From NCBI GenBank assembly GCA_902805545.1, contig CADCTD010000002.1, positions 1-64,000 of the forward strand: a stretch of 64,000 bases of DNA, in the 5' to 3' direction. The notes beneath the pieces were generated by a model. It saw only the letters and a program-made list of their open reading frames with translations, searched no databases and was not told the origin of the DNA. The position numbers were made by a program, and so were the translations under genes. Position 1 is the first letter of the stretch; every line of letters starts with the position of its first letter. This DNA comes from an uncultured Craurococcus sp. (GTDB lineage: Bacteria; Pseudomonadota; Alphaproteobacteria; Acetobacterales; Acetobacteraceae). This document shows positions 9,085-19,976 of this stretch, in pieces.

Positions 9085-9996
9085 ATGAGCATGATCACCG
9101 AGACCTTGGACCTCCGCCGCGCCATGGCGATGGCGGCGGAGGAGATCGATCAGGCCCTCGACATCCTCCTGCCGCCGGAGGAGGGTCCCGAGGCCCGGCT
9201 CTATGCGGCCATGCGCTACGCGGCGGTTGGCGGCGGCAAGCGGCTGCGCGGCTTCCTGGTGCTGGAGGGCGCGCGGCAATTCGGCGTCTCGCGCCATGCG
9301 GCGCTGCGCGTCGCCGGCGCGATCGAGATGCTGCATGCCTACAGCCTCGTCCATGACGACCTGCCGGCGATGGACGACGACGACCTGCGCCGCGGCAAGC
9401 CGACCGTGCACAAGGCCTTCGACGAGGCGACCGCCATCCTCGCCGGGGATGCCCTCCAAACCCAGGCCTTCGCCGCGCTGGCGCATGAGGACACGCATCC
9501 CGATCCGGCGGTGCGTATCGAGCTGGTGCGCTGCCTCGCCCAGGCCGCGGGCGCGCGGGGCATGTGCGCAGGGCAGATGCTCGACATGCTGGCGGAGGAG
9601 AGCGGTGCGCCGCTCGACGAGGCGGCGATCGGCCGGCTGCAGACGCTGAAGACCGGCAAGCTGATCGAGTTCTCCGCCGAGGCCGGCGCCGTGCTGGGCA
9701 AGGCCGCGGCCTCGCAGCGGCATGCGCTGCTCGGCTATGGGCGCGACCTCGGCGCCGCCTTCCAGATCGCCGATGACATGCTGGACGCGACCGTCACCGC
9801 CGAGGAGGCTGGCAAGCGCACCGGCAAGGATGCCGAGGCCGGCAAGGCCACCCTCGTATCCCTCCTCGGCCTCGACCGGGCAAGGCTGCAGGCCGACCGG
9901 CTGGTGGCCCAGGCGAAATCCCACCTTGACGTCTTTGGAGAGAAGGCAGACCTCTTACGCATGCTCGCTGATTTCGTGATCGAGCGGAGGAGCTGA
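9085..9996 (+). CDS. ispA: Farnesyl diphosphate synthase (polyprenyl synthetase family)
   Basis: A 303-residue trans-prenyltransferase that condenses IPP with DMAPP and GPP to give farnesyl diphosphate. The first aspartate-rich motif is [18 protein letters not shown] and the second is [19 protein letters not shown] near the N-terminus binds diphosphate, and [10 protein letters not shown] is present. The start is either ATG 9085 or ATG 9091; I chose the first. The stop overlaps the dxs start (TGATG), so the isoprenoid genes are coupled. Product chain length (C15 or C20) is inferred from family and neighbours. Confidence 0.93.
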   Translation: MSMITETLDLRRAMAMAAEEIDQALDILLPPEEGPEARLYAAMRYAAVGGGKRLRGFLVLEGARQFGVSRHAALRVAGAIEMLHAYSLVHDDLPAMDDDDLRRGKPTVHKAFDEATAILAGDALQTQAFAALAHEDTHPDPAVRIELVRCLAQAAGARGMCAGQMLDMLAEESGAPLDEAAIGRLQTLKTGKLIEFSAEAGAVLGKAAASQRHALLGYGRDLGAAFQIADDMLDATVTAEEAGKRTGKDAEAGKATLVSLLGLDRARLQADRLVAQAKSHLDVFGEKADLLRMLADFVIERRS

Positions 9997-11918
9997 TGTC
10001 CGCCCCCTCCGCCACCCCGCTCCTCGACCGCGTGCGAATCCCGGCCGATATGCGCAACCTCTCGTCGGAGCAGCTCAAGCAGCTCGCCTCCGAGCTCAGG
10101 GCCGAGACCATCCATGCGGTCAGCCAGACCGGTGGGCATCTCGGCGCCTCGCTCGGCGTCGTCGAGCTGACGGTGGCGATCCACGCCGTCTTCGAGACGC
10201 CGCGGGACCGGCTGATCTGGGATGTCGGCCATCAGGCTTATCCGCACAAGATCCTGACCGGGCGGCGTGACCGAATCCGTACATTGCGCCAGGGCGGCGG
10301 CCTCTCCGGCTTCACCCGCCGTAGCGAGAGCGAGTACGACCCCTTCGGCGCGGCGCATTCCTCGACCTCCATCTCCGCCGGCCTCGGCATGGCGGTGGCG
10401 AGCGAGCTGCGGGGCGATCCGCGCAACGTCGTCGCCGTCATCGGCGACGGCGCGATGAGCGCGGGCATGGCCTATGAGGCGATGAACAACGCGGGCGCCG
10501 AGAAGTCGCGCCTCATCGTCATCCTCAACGACAACGACATGTCGATCGCGCCGCCCGTCGGCGCCATGAGCGCCTACCTGTCGAAGGTCGTCTCCTCGCG
10601 GCCCTTCCTCTCCATCCGCGACATGATGGCGAAGCTGGCGCGGCGCTTCCCGGCGCCGATCGAGCGCGCCGCCAAGCGGGCGGACGAGTATGCGCGCGGG
10701 CTGCTGACCGGCGGCACGCTCTTCGAGGAGCTCGGCTTCTACTATGTCGGGCCGATCGACGGCCACGACCTCGACCATCTGCTGCCGATCCTGCGCAACC
10801 TGCGCGACACCGAGCTCGGCGAGCCGGTGCTGCTGCATGTGGTGACGCAGAAGGGCAAGGGCTACGCGCCCGCCGAGGCGAGCGCCGACAAGTACCACGG
10901 CGTCGTCAAGTTCAACGTCGTCACCGGCGAGCAGCAGAAGCCGCCGCCGGGCCCGCCGAGCTACACCAAGGTCTTCTCCAACGCGCTGATCGCCGAGGCG
11001 GAGGCGGATGAGCGCATCGTCGCCGTCAACGCGGCGATGCCGGCGGGTACCGGCCTTGATGCCTTCGCCAGGAAATTCCCGAAGCGCAGCTTCGATGTCG
11101 GCATCGCCGAGCAGCATGCCGTCACCTTCGCCGCCGGCATGGCGACGGAGGGGATGAAGCCCTTCTGCGCCATCTACTCGACCTTCCTGCAGCGCGGCTA
11201 CGACCAGGTCGTGCATGACGTCGTGCTGCAGTCGCTCCCCGTGCGCTTCGCCATGGACCGGGCCGGGCTGGTCGGCGCCGATGGCGCGACGCATGCGGGC
11301 AGTTTCGACATCGCCTATCTCGGCTGCCTGCCGGGCATCGTGCTGATGGCCGCCGCCGACGAGGTGGAGCTGATGCATATGGTGGCGACGGCCGCCGCCA
11401 TCGACGACCGGCCGAGCGCCTTCCGCTATCCGCGCGGCGAGGGCCTTGGGCTCGAGCTGCCGAAGCGGGGCACGCCGCTCGAGATCGGCAAGGGGCGGGT
11501 GCTGCGCGAGGGAACGAGCGTCGCCATCCTCTCCTACGGCGCGCGGCTGCAGGAATGCATGAAGGCGGCGGAGGAGCTTGGCGCGCGTGGGCTCTCCACC
11601 ACCGTTGCCGATGCGCGCTTCGCCAAGCCGCTCGATACTGGCCTGGTCGAGCGCCTGGCACGCGAGCACGAGGTGCTGATCACCATCGAGGAGGGCTCGG
11701 TGGGCGGCTTCGGCAGCTTCGTGCTGCAGCACCTGGCGCTGCGGGGCATGCTCGATCATGGGCTGAAGGTGCGGCCGATGTGCCTGCCGGATCGCTTCAT
11801 CGACCATGAGAACCCGAAGAAGCAGTATGACGAGGCGGGGCTGAACGCTGCGCAGATCGTCGCCATGGCGGTCGCGGCGCTCGGCGCCGGGGCCGCGGCG
11901 CAGCCGGCGCGGGCCTGA
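9996..11918 (+). CDS. dxs: 1-deoxy-D-xylulose-5-phosphate synthase
   Basis: A 640-residue thiamine diphosphate enzyme that condenses pyruvate with glyceraldehyde 3-phosphate, the first step of the MEP isoprenoid pathway. [17 protein letters not shown] near the N-terminus, [16 protein letters not shown], and the ThDP/Mg motif [18 protein letters not shown] with NDND are visible. The central [17 protein letters not shown] carries the conserved catalytic Glu. Full length for the family. The last codons contain the GAGG that probably serves as the Shine-Dalgarno of tlyA. Confidence 0.97.
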   Translation: MSAPSATPLLDRVRIPADMRNLSSEQLKQLASELRAETIHAVSQTGGHLGASLGVVELTVAIHAVFETPRDRLIWDVGHQAYPHKILTGRRDRIRTLRQGGGLSGFTRRSESEYDPFGAAHSSTSISAGLGMAVASELRGDPRNVVAVIGDGAMSAGMAYEAMNNAGAEKSRLIVILNDNDMSIAPPVGAMSAYLSKVVSSRPFLSIRDMMAKLARRFPAPIERAAKRADEYARGLLTGGTLFEELGFYYVGPIDGHDLDHLLPILRNLRDTELGEPVLLHVVTQKGKGYAPAEASADKYHGVVKFNVVTGEQQKPPPGPPSYTKVFSNALIAEAEADERIVAVNAAMPAGTGLDAFARKFPKRSFDVGIAEQHAVTFAAGMATEGMKPFCAIYSTFLQRGYDQVVHDVVLQSLPVRFAMDRAGLVGADGATHAGSFDIAYLGCLPGIVLMAAADEVELMHMVATAAAIDDRPSAFRYPRGEGLGLELPKRGTPLEIGKGRVLREGTSVAILSYGARLQECMKAAEELGARGLSTTVADARFAKPLDTGLVERLAREHEVLITIEEGSVGGFGSFVLQHLALRGMLDHGLKVRPMCLPDRFIDHENPKKQYDEAGLNAAQIVAMAVAALGAGAAAQPARA

Positions 11919-11925
11919 GGCGGCC

Positions 11926-12672
11926 ATCGCCAAGGAGCGCGCCGACCAGGCGCTGGTTGACCGGGGGCTGGCGGAAAGCCGGACCCGGGCGCAGGCCCTG
12001 ATCCTCGCCGGCAAGGTCTATTCCGGCGAGCAGCGGGTGGAGAAGGCGGGGCAGTTCCTCGCCCCCGGCACGCCGCTGGAGGTGCGGGGCCAGGATCACC
12101 CCTGGGTCTCGCGCGGCGGGGTCAAGCTCGACCACGCCATCCGGCATTTCGGACTCTCGCCGCGGGAGAAGGTCGCCATCGATGTCGGCGCCTCCACCGG
12201 CGGCTTCACCCATGTGCTGCTGCATCATGGGGCGGCGCGGGTCTTCGCCGTCGATGTGGGGCATGGGCAGCTCGCCTGGAGCCTCCGGAACGACCCGCGC
12301 GTCACCGTCATGGAACGGGTGAATGCGCGCTACCTCGAGGCCGCCCAGCTCGATGAGGCGCCGGAAGTGCTGGTCTGCGATGCGAGCTTCATCGGGTTGC
12401 AGGTGGTGCTGCCGCAGCCGCTTTCGCTCTGCCCGCCGGGGGCCTGGGCCGTCGCGCTGATCAAGCCGCAATTCGAGGTGGGGCCCGCCATCGCCAAGGG
12501 CGGGGTGGTGCGGGATGCGGCGGTGCATCGGGGCGTCTGCCGGAAGATCGAGGAGTGGTGGGGCGCGCTGCCGGGCTGGCGGGTGCTGGGCGTCGAGCCG
12601 AGCCCGCTGCTCGGACCGGAGGGGAACCGGGAGTTCCTGATTGCTGCGCTGCGGGATAAACTCGCCGCATGA
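11926..12672 (+). CDS. tlyA: TlyA family rRNA 2'-O-methyltransferase with non-canonical ATC start
   Basis: A complete TlyA protein of about 248 residues if translation begins at codon 11926-11928. The N-terminal S4 RNA-binding domain reads KERADQALVDRGLAESRTRA and the FtsJ-like methyltransferase domain starts VAIDVGASTGGFTHVLLHHG. TlyA methylates 16S/23S rRNA riboses in some bacteria. Homologues normally start M-A-K-E-R, and here the corresponding codon is ATC, preceded by GAGG at 11917-11920 with 5-base spacing. No ATG, GTG or TTG exists in this frame between the upstream stop (about 11842) and GTG 12037, and that GTG would remove most of the S4 domain. Either ATC initiates, or the base is a mutation or sequence error. 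Confidence 0.8.
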   Translation: MAKERADQALVDRGLAESRTRAQALILAGKVYSGEQRVEKAGQFLAPGTPLEVRGQDHPWVSRGGVKLDHAIRHFGLSPREKVAIDVGASTGGFTHVLLHHGAARVFAVDVGHGQLAWSLRNDPRVTVMERVNARYLEAAQLDEAPEVLVCDASFIGLQVVLPQPLSLCPPGAWAVALIKPQFEVGPAIAKGGVVRDAAVHRGVCRKIEEWWGALPGWRVLGVEPSPLLGPEGNREFLIAALRDKLAA

Positions 12673-13091
12673 GCGACGCACCGACCCTCTTCGACCCTGC
12701 CTCGGCCGGCTGGAAGGCCATGCGGCCGGAAGGCTACCCCGCCCTGATCGGCCCCTTCTGGTACAAGCGGGAGGAGGGCGGCTTCCGCTACGGCTTCCCG
12801 GCCGAGGCGCGGCACCTCAACCTCGGCGGCGTCGTCCACGGCGGCATGCTGATGAGCTTCGCCGACGACGTGCTCGGCATGACGGTCTGGGAGGCGGCGG
12901 GGCGGAAGCCCTGCACCACCGTGCAGCTCAGCACCCAGTTCATCTCGCCCGCCCGGGCCGGCGAGTTCGTTGAAGGCCGGGCGGAGGTCTTGCGCAGCAC
13001 CCGCTCCGTGGTGTTCGTGCGGGGGCTGGTCATGGTCGGCGACCGCACCGTGATCCATGCCGACGGGATCTGGAAGATTCTCGGCACCTGA
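12669..13091 (+). CDS. PaaI-family hotdog thioesterase
   Basis: A 140-residue hotdog-fold protein. [20 protein letters not shown] is the PaaI-type active-site helix (HGG with downstream Asp), followed by the strand [13 protein letters not shown]. Such enzymes hydrolyse acyl- or phenylacyl-CoA thioesters. The ATG overlaps the tlyA stop by 4 bases, so it extends the operon. Its position directly before a thiolase suggests acyl-CoA metabolism; the substrate is unknown. Confidence 0.85.
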   Translation: MSDAPTLFDPASAGWKAMRPEGYPALIGPFWYKREEGGFRYGFPAEARHLNLGGVVHGGMLMSFADDVLGMTVWEAAGRKPCTTVQLSTQFISPARAGEFVEGRAEVLRSTRSVVFVRGLVMVGDRTVIHADGIWKILGT

Positions 13092-13119
13092 CGTCGCCTG
13101 CCTCGGGAGGAAACCAAGA

Positions 13120-14322
<1,203 letters not shown>

Positions 14323-14331
14323 CCGGGCGCC

Positions 14332-14472
14332 TTACTCGGCCGCGATCTGCGCCTCCGCGGCGCTGATCTCGGCCAGCAGGGTCCAGACGCGGTGCGGGTC
14401 CATCCGCACATCGGGGTCGTTCAGCAACTGGTCCAATTCGTCAAGCTTGGCCTGGAATTCCCGGTCGGTCAT
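14332..14472 (-). CDS. Small conserved-looking protein, 46 residues (hypothetical)
   Basis: A 46-codon frame encoding an acidic, helical protein: TDREFQAKLDELDQLL, a NDPDVRMDPHRVW segment, then an ISAAEAQIAAE helix. The KLDEL..LLxDPDVxxDPxR pattern resembles the N-terminal helix of peptide chain release factor 1, but nothing else of a release factor is present. An AGAGGA lies about 9-11 bases before the ATG. It stands alone between the thiolase (convergent) and the 417-residue gene. Function unknown. Confidence 0.55.
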   Translation of the reverse strand: MTDREFQAKLDELDQLLNDPDVRMDPHRVWTLLAEISAAEAQIAAE

Positions 14473-14490
14473 GCGGCTTCATCCTCTCCG

Positions 14491-14513
14491 CGCTGCCGGC
14501 TTGGCCGGCAGCG
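14491..14513 (-). terminator. Hairpin upstream of the 46-residue gene
   Basis: CGCTGCCGG (14491-14499) and CCGGCAGCG (14505-14513) form a perfect 9-bp stem with a 5-base loop. It lies downstream of the 417-residue gene on the minus strand, so it may end that transcript, but no T-run follows. It could instead be a local structure in the leader of the 46-residue gene. Confidence 0.4.
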
Positions 14514-14588
14514 GCAGCGTCGATCAGTGCCGCAGGGAAACGTGGCAGATCGAAGACGGTTTCCTTCCGATCTCCGATCAAGATGCCG

Positions 14589-15842
14589 CTACATCGACGA
14601 AAGGATAGCGGGCGCCAGGGCCTGGATCTTGGCCGCGGGGTGGGACGGGTTGCGGAAGCGGAGCGCCGGCTCGGCGGCCGCATCCGGCGGCGCGGCGCCG
14701 AACATCTCGAAGCGCGAGGCACAGGTGACGGCGACGACGCGCCGCGCCGGCGGCGTGGTCAGGAAGCGGCGGACGGCGCCCTCCAGCTCCAGCTGCTCGC
14801 GCAGGCCGCGCCATTCGGTGCGGTCGACATCCTCGAGGAAGACGGCGGCGATACCGGGCTTGCGGCCGGAGAGCCGCGCTTCCGCCATCAGCCCGAGGCG
14901 GCGGGCGACGGCGCCGGCGATCTGGTTCTCCCGCCCCGCCCGGGCGGCGAGGACGAAGACGCTGCCGCTCGGCGTATCCGTCGCAACGGCGAGATGCGCC
15001 TCCGGCCCGAATTGCGCGCGCAGCCGGGCCGAAAGCGCGGCCGACCCCTGCTGCGGGCCGGCGAGGACCAGCGGGTCCAGCTTCAACACGGCCTGGCTGC
15101 CGGCGTCCTGCCGCCTGCCGGCGGCGAGCATGGCGGTGATGCGCTCATGCAGGCCTTCGAGCTGCTCGGGGCCGGAGATGCCCTCGGGCAGGGTCATCTT
15201 CAGCAGGTAGTGGCCGGGATGGTGGGCGAGCCAGGCCTGGATCTCAGGATTGAGACGGTCGACCAGCGCATACCAGTCGCAACGATGGACCGGCCGGCCC
15301 TCCTCGGCTGAGACCGTTTCGCAGATCACTTCTGCGCTGGCGCCGTCCCGCTCCGCCAGCAGGTCATGGGGCGTGCCCTCGACTAGGCCAGTGAAGCGGA
15401 TGCCGAAGCCGCTCTCGCGCAGCAGGGCGGCGGTGCGGAGCAGGTGGAAGATGGGGATGAGCGTCGCCTCGCCCGTCAGGCCGGCGATGATCTGGTCGCG
15501 CATGCGGGCGCGGGGGCCTTCGGGCAAGCTATCCGCAAGGCGGACGGCCTCCTCGGCGAAGGCGCAGACCAGGCGCTCGGTGCTGCTGGCGCGCGTCAGG
15601 GCGCGGCGGCCGGAGAGGCGGGCGAGGGCGAGTTCCAGCGCGTGGCGTTGCTGGGCGGCGCGGCCGGTGAGGGAATTCGCCTGGGCGCGGCTGCCGAGAT
15701 CGGCCAGCCGGGCCGCCCAGGTCGCTTCGCCGCAGAGCGCGACGAAGGCGTCGAGGCCCGGATTGGCAGCGGTCAGGCTGGGCGAGGCGGGGAAGCTGCT
15801 TCCCCTCTTCAGCTGTGCCGGCTGCGGATCGGCGAAGGTCAT
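14589..15842 (-). CDS. Unknown 417-residue protein, possible PD-(D/E)XK-like core
   Basis: I do not recognise a named family. The protein appears cytoplasmic, with no signal or membrane segments. Residues about 130-180 read as helix, strand, strand: LLRESGFGIRF, then TPHDLLAERDG with D160, then AEVICETVSAEEG with E175. This D...ExT spacing resembles the core of restriction-endonuclease-like folds, with Thr in place of the usual Lys; that is an inference from pattern only. Positions about 240-330 look like a second alpha/beta region. The gene is monocistronic, with a 142-base divergent gap to the RTX protease. Confidence 0.7.
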   Translation of the reverse strand: MTFADPQPAQLKRGSSFPASPSLTAANPGLDAFVALCGEATWAARLADLGSRAQANSLTGRAAQQRHALELALARLSGRRALTRASSTERLVCAFAEEAVRLADSLPEGPRARMRDQIIAGLTGEATLIPIFHLLRTAALLRESGFGIRFTGLVEGTPHDLLAERDGASAEVICETVSAEEGRPVHRCDWYALVDRLNPEIQAWLAHHPGHYLLKMTLPEGISGPEQLEGLHERITAMLAAGRRQDAGSQAVLKLDPLVLAGPQQGSAALSARLRAQFGPEAHLAVATDTPSGSVFVLAARAGRENQIAGAVARRLGLMAEARLSGRKPGIAAVFLEDVDRTEWRGLREQLELEGAVRRFLTTPPARRVVAVTCASRFEMFGAAPPDAAAEPALRFRNPSHPAAKIQALAPAILSSM

Positions 15843-15984
15843 GGCTTCGTCTCATCCCTCTCGTTGAAGCTGGTAAGCGCCTCCACAGGGAAATCGTCAA
15901 GGGGCTTGCACCAGGGGCCGGAACCGCCTTCGGGTTTGCCGCGCTTCTCGCCCTGCTCGCGTTTTCGTTTCCAGCAGGGACTTC

Positions 15985-17307
15985 ATGGCCGATTTCGATC
16001 CGCTTCTCGCTTATCTGGACGGGTTCCCGACAGCTCGCTGGAGCTACCCCGATGCGCCGGGCACTCCGGCCACCGTCACCTACAGCTTCATGCAGGCCGT
16101 CCCCGCCTATGAAGCGCAGGCGAACCATCCTGGTTTCACGCCGCTCGACGCATCGATGCAGGCAGCGGCGCGGTCGGCGCTCGGGTCCTGGGCGGAGGTC
16201 GCCAACCTGACCTTCACCGAGGTCACCGATGCCGGCCGGGGCGGCGAGATCCGCATCGGCAGCTTCGATACGCGGCAGCTGCCGGCAGACTCCTCGCTGT
16301 ATGGGGCGGGCGGCTATTCCTACTACCCGACCTTCGTCGGCGGCGAGCCGATCGACCAGGCCGGCGATGTCTATGTCGGCCGCTATGCCGAGAACGCGCA
16401 GGTGGCGCCCGGCGAGTACGGGCTCGAGACCCTGACGCATGAGATCGGCCATGCGATCGGGCTGAAGCATCCCTTCGAGGGCAGCCTGACCCTGCCGGCC
16501 GGGAAGCAGGACTTCCGCCATTCGATCATGAACTACGACACGCCGGAGGACGCCTCGGTGGTGAGCGTCACCGGCACGGCGGAGGATTACAGCTGGGTGC
16601 GGACGCCGCTCTACCCGAGCGGGCCGATGCTTGAGGACATCGCCGCCGTGCAGGCGCTCTACGGCGCCAACATGGCCCATGCGGCGGGCGACGACAGCTA
16701 TGCCTGGGCGGCCAATGCCCGTTTCTACGAGACGATCTGGGATGCCGGCGGGACCGACACCATCGACACCTCCAACCAGGTTCTGGATTCGGTGATCGAC
16801 CTCAGGGCCGGGAATTTCTCCAGCATCGCCATGCGCGGGACGGAGGCGGAGAAGCGGCTGGAGATCCCGGCCTTCGCCACGGAGGCGCCGACCCCGGGCT
16901 ATGGCGGGCACGACAACCTGGCCATCGCCTATGGCGCGGTGATCGAGAATGCCAGGGGAGGGGCCGGGGACGACGCCATCACCGGCAATGCCGCAGGCAA
17001 TTGCCTGACGGGCAGGGCGGGGGCGGACAGGCTCGATGGCGGCGGCGGCAATGACGCGCTGTCCGGCGGGGCGGGGGCGGACAGCTTCGTCATCGCCAAT
17101 GGCACGGGCGCCGACCGGATCGGCGACTTCACCCATGGCGCCGACCATGTCCGGCTGGTCGGCTTCGCCGGGCTGACCCAGTTCTCGCAGCTGGCGATCC
17201 AGGACCGGGCGGGCGGCGCGGTCATCAGCCTTGATGCGGATGACAGCATCACCCTGGCCGGCGTCGCCGGGTCGGCGCTGACGGCGGCGGACTTCGTCTT
17301 CGCCTAG
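15985..17307 (+). CDS. Serralysin-like M10 zinc metalloprotease with RTX repeats
   Basis: A 440-residue secreted metzincin. The zinc motif is [13 protein letters not shown] (HExxHxxGxxH) and the Met-turn is SIMNYD. The C-terminal third has calcium-binding RTX nonapeptides [27 protein letters not shown] and GGAGADSFV, then a beta-rich tail ending ADFVFA, which suits a type I secretion signal (hydrophobic residues at the extreme C-terminus, no N-terminal signal). About four repeats is fewer than in many family members. No type I secretion ABC/MFP genes are adjacent. The stop shares a CTAG palindrome with the convergent aroC stop. Confidence 0.92.
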   Translation: MADFDPLLAYLDGFPTARWSYPDAPGTPATVTYSFMQAVPAYEAQANHPGFTPLDASMQAAARSALGSWAEVANLTFTEVTDAGRGGEIRIGSFDTRQLPADSSLYGAGGYSYYPTFVGGEPIDQAGDVYVGRYAENAQVAPGEYGLETLTHEIGHAIGLKHPFEGSLTLPAGKQDFRHSIMNYDTPEDASVVSVTGTAEDYSWVRTPLYPSGPMLEDIAAVQALYGANMAHAAGDDSYAWAANARFYETIWDAGGTDTIDTSNQVLDSVIDLRAGNFSSIAMRGTEAEKRLEIPAFATEAPTPGYGGHDNLAIAYGAVIENARGGAGDDAITGNAAGNCLTGRAGADRLDGGGGNDALSGGAGADSFVIANGTGADRIGDFTHGADHVRLVGFAGLTQFSQLAIQDRAGGAVISLDADDSITLAGVAGSALTAADFVFA

Positions 17308-18407
17308 TTGCGGGGCAGGCGCGCCTCGGTGGGTGCGTCAGGATTCTGCGCGCGGTGGCGGAGGAGGTGGTCGGCCAGCACCAGGGCCAGCATCGCCTCC
17401 CCGACCGGTACGGCGCGGATGCCGACGCAGGGGTCGTGGCGGCCCCGGGTCGTCACCTCCACCTCCTGGCCGAAGCGGTCCACCGAGCGGCGGGGGGTGA
17501 GGATGGAGGAGGTCGGCTTCACCGCGAAGCGCGCCACGATCGGCTGGCCGGTGGAGATGCCGCCGAGTACCCCGCCGGCATGGTTGTCGCCGAAGAGCAC
17601 GCGGCCATCGGGGCCCATGCGCATCTCGTCGGCATTGGCCTCGCCTGTCAGCGCCGCGGCGGCGAAGCCCTCGCCGATCTCGACGCCCTTCACCGCATTG
17701 ATGCCCATCAGCGCCGCCGCGATGTCGGCATCGAGCTTGCCGTAGACCGGCGCGCCGAGGCCGGGGGGCACGCCCTCCGCCACCAGCTCGATGACGGCGC
17801 CGAGGGAGGAACCCGACTTGCGCGCCTCCAGCAGCCGCTGCTCCCAGCGGAGGGCAGCGGCGCGGTCCGGGCACCAGAACTCGTTCTCCTCCGCCGCTGC
17901 CCAGTCCCAGGCCGCGCGGTCGATGCGGTCGTCGCCCATCTGGACGAGGGCGCCGCGGATGGTGACGCCCGCCAGCACGCGGCGGGCGACGGCGCCGGCG
18001 GCGACGCGCATCGCCGTCTCCCGCGCGGAGGAGCGGCCGCCGCCGCGGTGGTCGCGGATTCCGTACTTCAGCTCATAGGCGATGTCGGCATGGCCAGGGC
18101 GGAAGCGGTCCCTGATCTCGCCGTAGTCCTTGCTGCGCTGGTCCTGGTTCTCGACCAGCAGGGCGATGGGGGTGCCGGTGGTCATCCCCTCGAAGGTGCC
18201 GGAGAGGATGCGGACCTGGTCCGGCTCCTGCCGTTGCGTCACGAAGCGGGAAGCGCCCGGGCGGCGGCGGTCGAGGAAGGGTTGGATGTCGGCTTCGGTC
18301 AGGGAGAGGCGCGGCGGGCAGCCATCGACGACGCAGCCGATGGCGGGGCCGTGGGACTCGCCCCAGGTGGTGACGCGGAAGAGGCGGCCGAAGCTGTTGT
18401 GGGACAT
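17304..18407 (-). CDS. aroC: Chorismate synthase
   Basis: A 367-residue enzyme that converts EPSP to chorismate using reduced FMN, the last step of the shikimate pathway. The family signatures are [54 protein letters not shown] and [19 protein letters not shown] 18407 gives the typical [20 protein letters not shown] start. It lies 11 bases after fabI. Its stop (17304-17306) overlaps the protease stop tail-to-tail. Confidence 0.96.
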   Translation of the reverse strand: MSHNSFGRLFRVTTWGESHGPAIGCVVDGCPPRLSLTEADIQPFLDRRRPGASRFVTQRQEPDQVRILSGTFEGMTTGTPIALLVENQDQRSKDYGEIRDRFRPGHADIAYELKYGIRDHRGGGRSSARETAMRVAAGAVARRVLAGVTIRGALVQMGDDRIDRAAWDWAAAEENEFWCPDRAAALRWEQRLLEARKSGSSLGAVIELVAEGVPPGLGAPVYGKLDADIAAALMGINAVKGVEIGEGFAAAALTGEANADEMRMGPDGRVLFGDNHAGGVLGGISTGQPIVARFAVKPTSSILTPRRSVDRFGQEVEVTTRGRHDPCVGIRAVPVGEAMLALVLADHLLRHRAQNPDAPTEARLPRN

Positions 18408-18418
18408 CGGCGCGGCGT

Positions 18419-19252
18419 TCAGACCGTGCTGATGTCGGGCGCGTCCACCGCCTTCATGCCGACGATGTGGTAGCCGCAATCGACATGGTGCACCTCGCCG
18501 GTGACGCCGGAGCCGAGGTCGGAGAGCAGGTAGAGCCCGGCGCCGCCCACATCCTCGATGGTGACGTTCCGCTTCAGCGGCGAGTTGTACTGGTTCCACT
18601 TCAGGATGTAGCGGAAGTCGCCGATGCCGCTCGCTGCCAGCGTCTTGATCGGCCCGGCGGAGATGGCGTTGACCCGGATGCCGATGCCGCCCAGGTCGGC
18701 GGCCAGGTAGCGGACGCTCGCCTCGAGCGCCGCCTTGGCGACGCCCATGACGTTGTAATGCGGCGTGACGCGCTCGGCGCCGAGATAGCTCATCGTCAGC
18801 AGCGCGCCGCCCGGCTTCATCAGCGGCACGGCGCGCTGGCTGACCGAGACGAAGGAATAGGTGGAGATGTCGAGCGCCTGCAGGAAGGCCTCGCGCGGCG
18901 TGTCGAGGTAGCGGCCGCGGAGATAGTCCTTGTTGGCGAAGCCGATGGCATGGACCAGGAAGTCGAGCCCGCCCCAGGCCTCCTTGAGGGCGGCGAAGGC
19001 GGCATCGACGCTTGCATCGTCGGTCACGTCGCAGGGCAGGACGAGCCTGCTGCCGACGCTTTCGGCCAGCGGGCGGACGCGGCGCTCCAGCGCCTCGCCC
19101 TGGTAGGTGAAGGCGACCTCCGCCCCCTGAGCGGCGACGGCGCGGGCGATGCCCCAGGCGATCGAGCGGTCATTGGCCACCCCCATGACGAGGCCGCGCT
19201 TGCCTGCCATGAGCGTGCCGGTGGGGGCGTCTGCGAGGGGCGCGTCGGACAT
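18419..19252 (-). CDS. fabI: Enoyl-[acyl-carrier-protein] reductase (NADH)
   Basis: A 277-residue short-chain dehydrogenase-like enzyme that reduces the enoyl-ACP double bond in type II fatty acid synthesis. [17 protein letters not shown] is the FabI-type NAD-binding segment. The catalytic residues fit [20 protein letters not shown] (Tyr-x6-Lys), and [14 protein letters not shown] is the mobile substrate loop. ATG 19252 matches family starts, with a longer N-terminal lead ([12 protein letters not shown]) than in E. coli. It is divergent from pdxH across a 112-base gap. Confidence 0.95.
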   Translation of the reverse strand: MSDAPLADAPTGTLMAGKRGLVMGVANDRSIAWGIARAVAAQGAEVAFTYQGEALERRVRPLAESVGSRLVLPCDVTDDASVDAAFAALKEAWGGLDFLVHAIGFANKDYLRGRYLDTPREAFLQALDISTYSFVSVSQRAVPLMKPGGALLTMSYLGAERVTPHYNVMGVAKAALEASVRYLAADLGGIGIRVNAISAGPIKTLAASGIGDFRYILKWNQYNSPLKRNVTIEDVGGAGLYLLSDLGSGVTGEVHHVDCGYHIVGMKAVDAPDISTV

Positions 19253-19364
19253 GGTGCGTGGGGACCAGCTCTGGCAGTGTTGTGGTGGCCCTGGCGTGGT
19301 GGCACACCCCCGGGCAGCGGGCAAGCCTTAGCGCCCGCACCCCTCGTTACCCGGGATTTCCGTC

Positions 19365-19976
19365 ATGGACAGCAGCGCCGCCGACCCCTTCGCCCGTTTC
19401 GAGGAATGGATGGCGGAGGCGGCCAAATCCGAGCCGAACGACCCGAATGCCGTTTGCCTGGCGACGTCGACGCCGGATGGCCGCCCCTCGGCGCGGATGG
19501 TGCTGCTGAAGGGCATCGATCCGCGCGGCTTCGTCTTCTACACCAATCTCGAGAGCCGGAAGGGCGGGGAGCTGGCGGCCAATCCCGAGGCGGCGCTCTG
19601 CTTCCACTGGAAGACCCTGCAGCGGAGCGTCCGCGTCGAGGGGCGGGTGTAGCCGGTCTCGGCGGAGGAGGCGGATGCCTATTACGCCTCCCGCGCCCGG
19701 GGCAGCCGCATCGGCGCCTGGGCCAGCCGGCAGTCGCGGCCGCTGGAAGGCCGCTTCGCGCTGGAGAAGGCGGTGGCCGAGTACACGCTGAAATTCGGCA
19801 TCGGCGAGATTCCGCGCCCGGAATTCTGGTCCGGCTTCCGGGTGCTGCCGCGGCGGATCGAGTTCTGGCGCGACATGCCCTTCCGCCTGCATGACCGGCA
19901 GGTCTTCCACCGGATCACGGGGAGCGGCGCGGGGGATGCATCCGAGGGCTGGCGGGTGGAGGCGCTCTATCCGTGA
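19365..19976 (+). pseudogene. pdxH: Pyridoxamine 5'-phosphate oxidase interrupted by an in-frame TAG
   Basis: The frame encodes a full-length PdxH (203 positions) except for TAG at 19650-19652. The upstream part includes [31 protein letters not shown] and [14 protein letters not shown]. After the stop it continues in the same frame with [38 protein letters not shown] and [13 protein letters not shown], and ends at TGA 19974-19976. The interrupted position is usually Glu, so a single G-to-T change (GAG to TAG) explains it. PdxH oxidises PNP/PMP to pyridoxal 5'-phosphate with FMN. It may be a pseudogene, a readthrough case, or a sequencing error. The end overlaps the next gene (GTGA). Confidence 0.88.

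Noticed and set aside
9735..12014. Very long open frame (about 759 codons) on the minus strand opposite ispA-dxs-tlyA
   Set aside because: It mirrors codon structure of the real plus-strand genes in GC-rich DNA; its translation is low-complexity and shows no domain, while dxs is unmistakable.
19650..19652. TAG in pdxH as a pyrrolysine or other recoding site
   Set aside because: No recoding machinery or element is visible; the conserved residue at this place is Glu and a single-base mutation explains it better.
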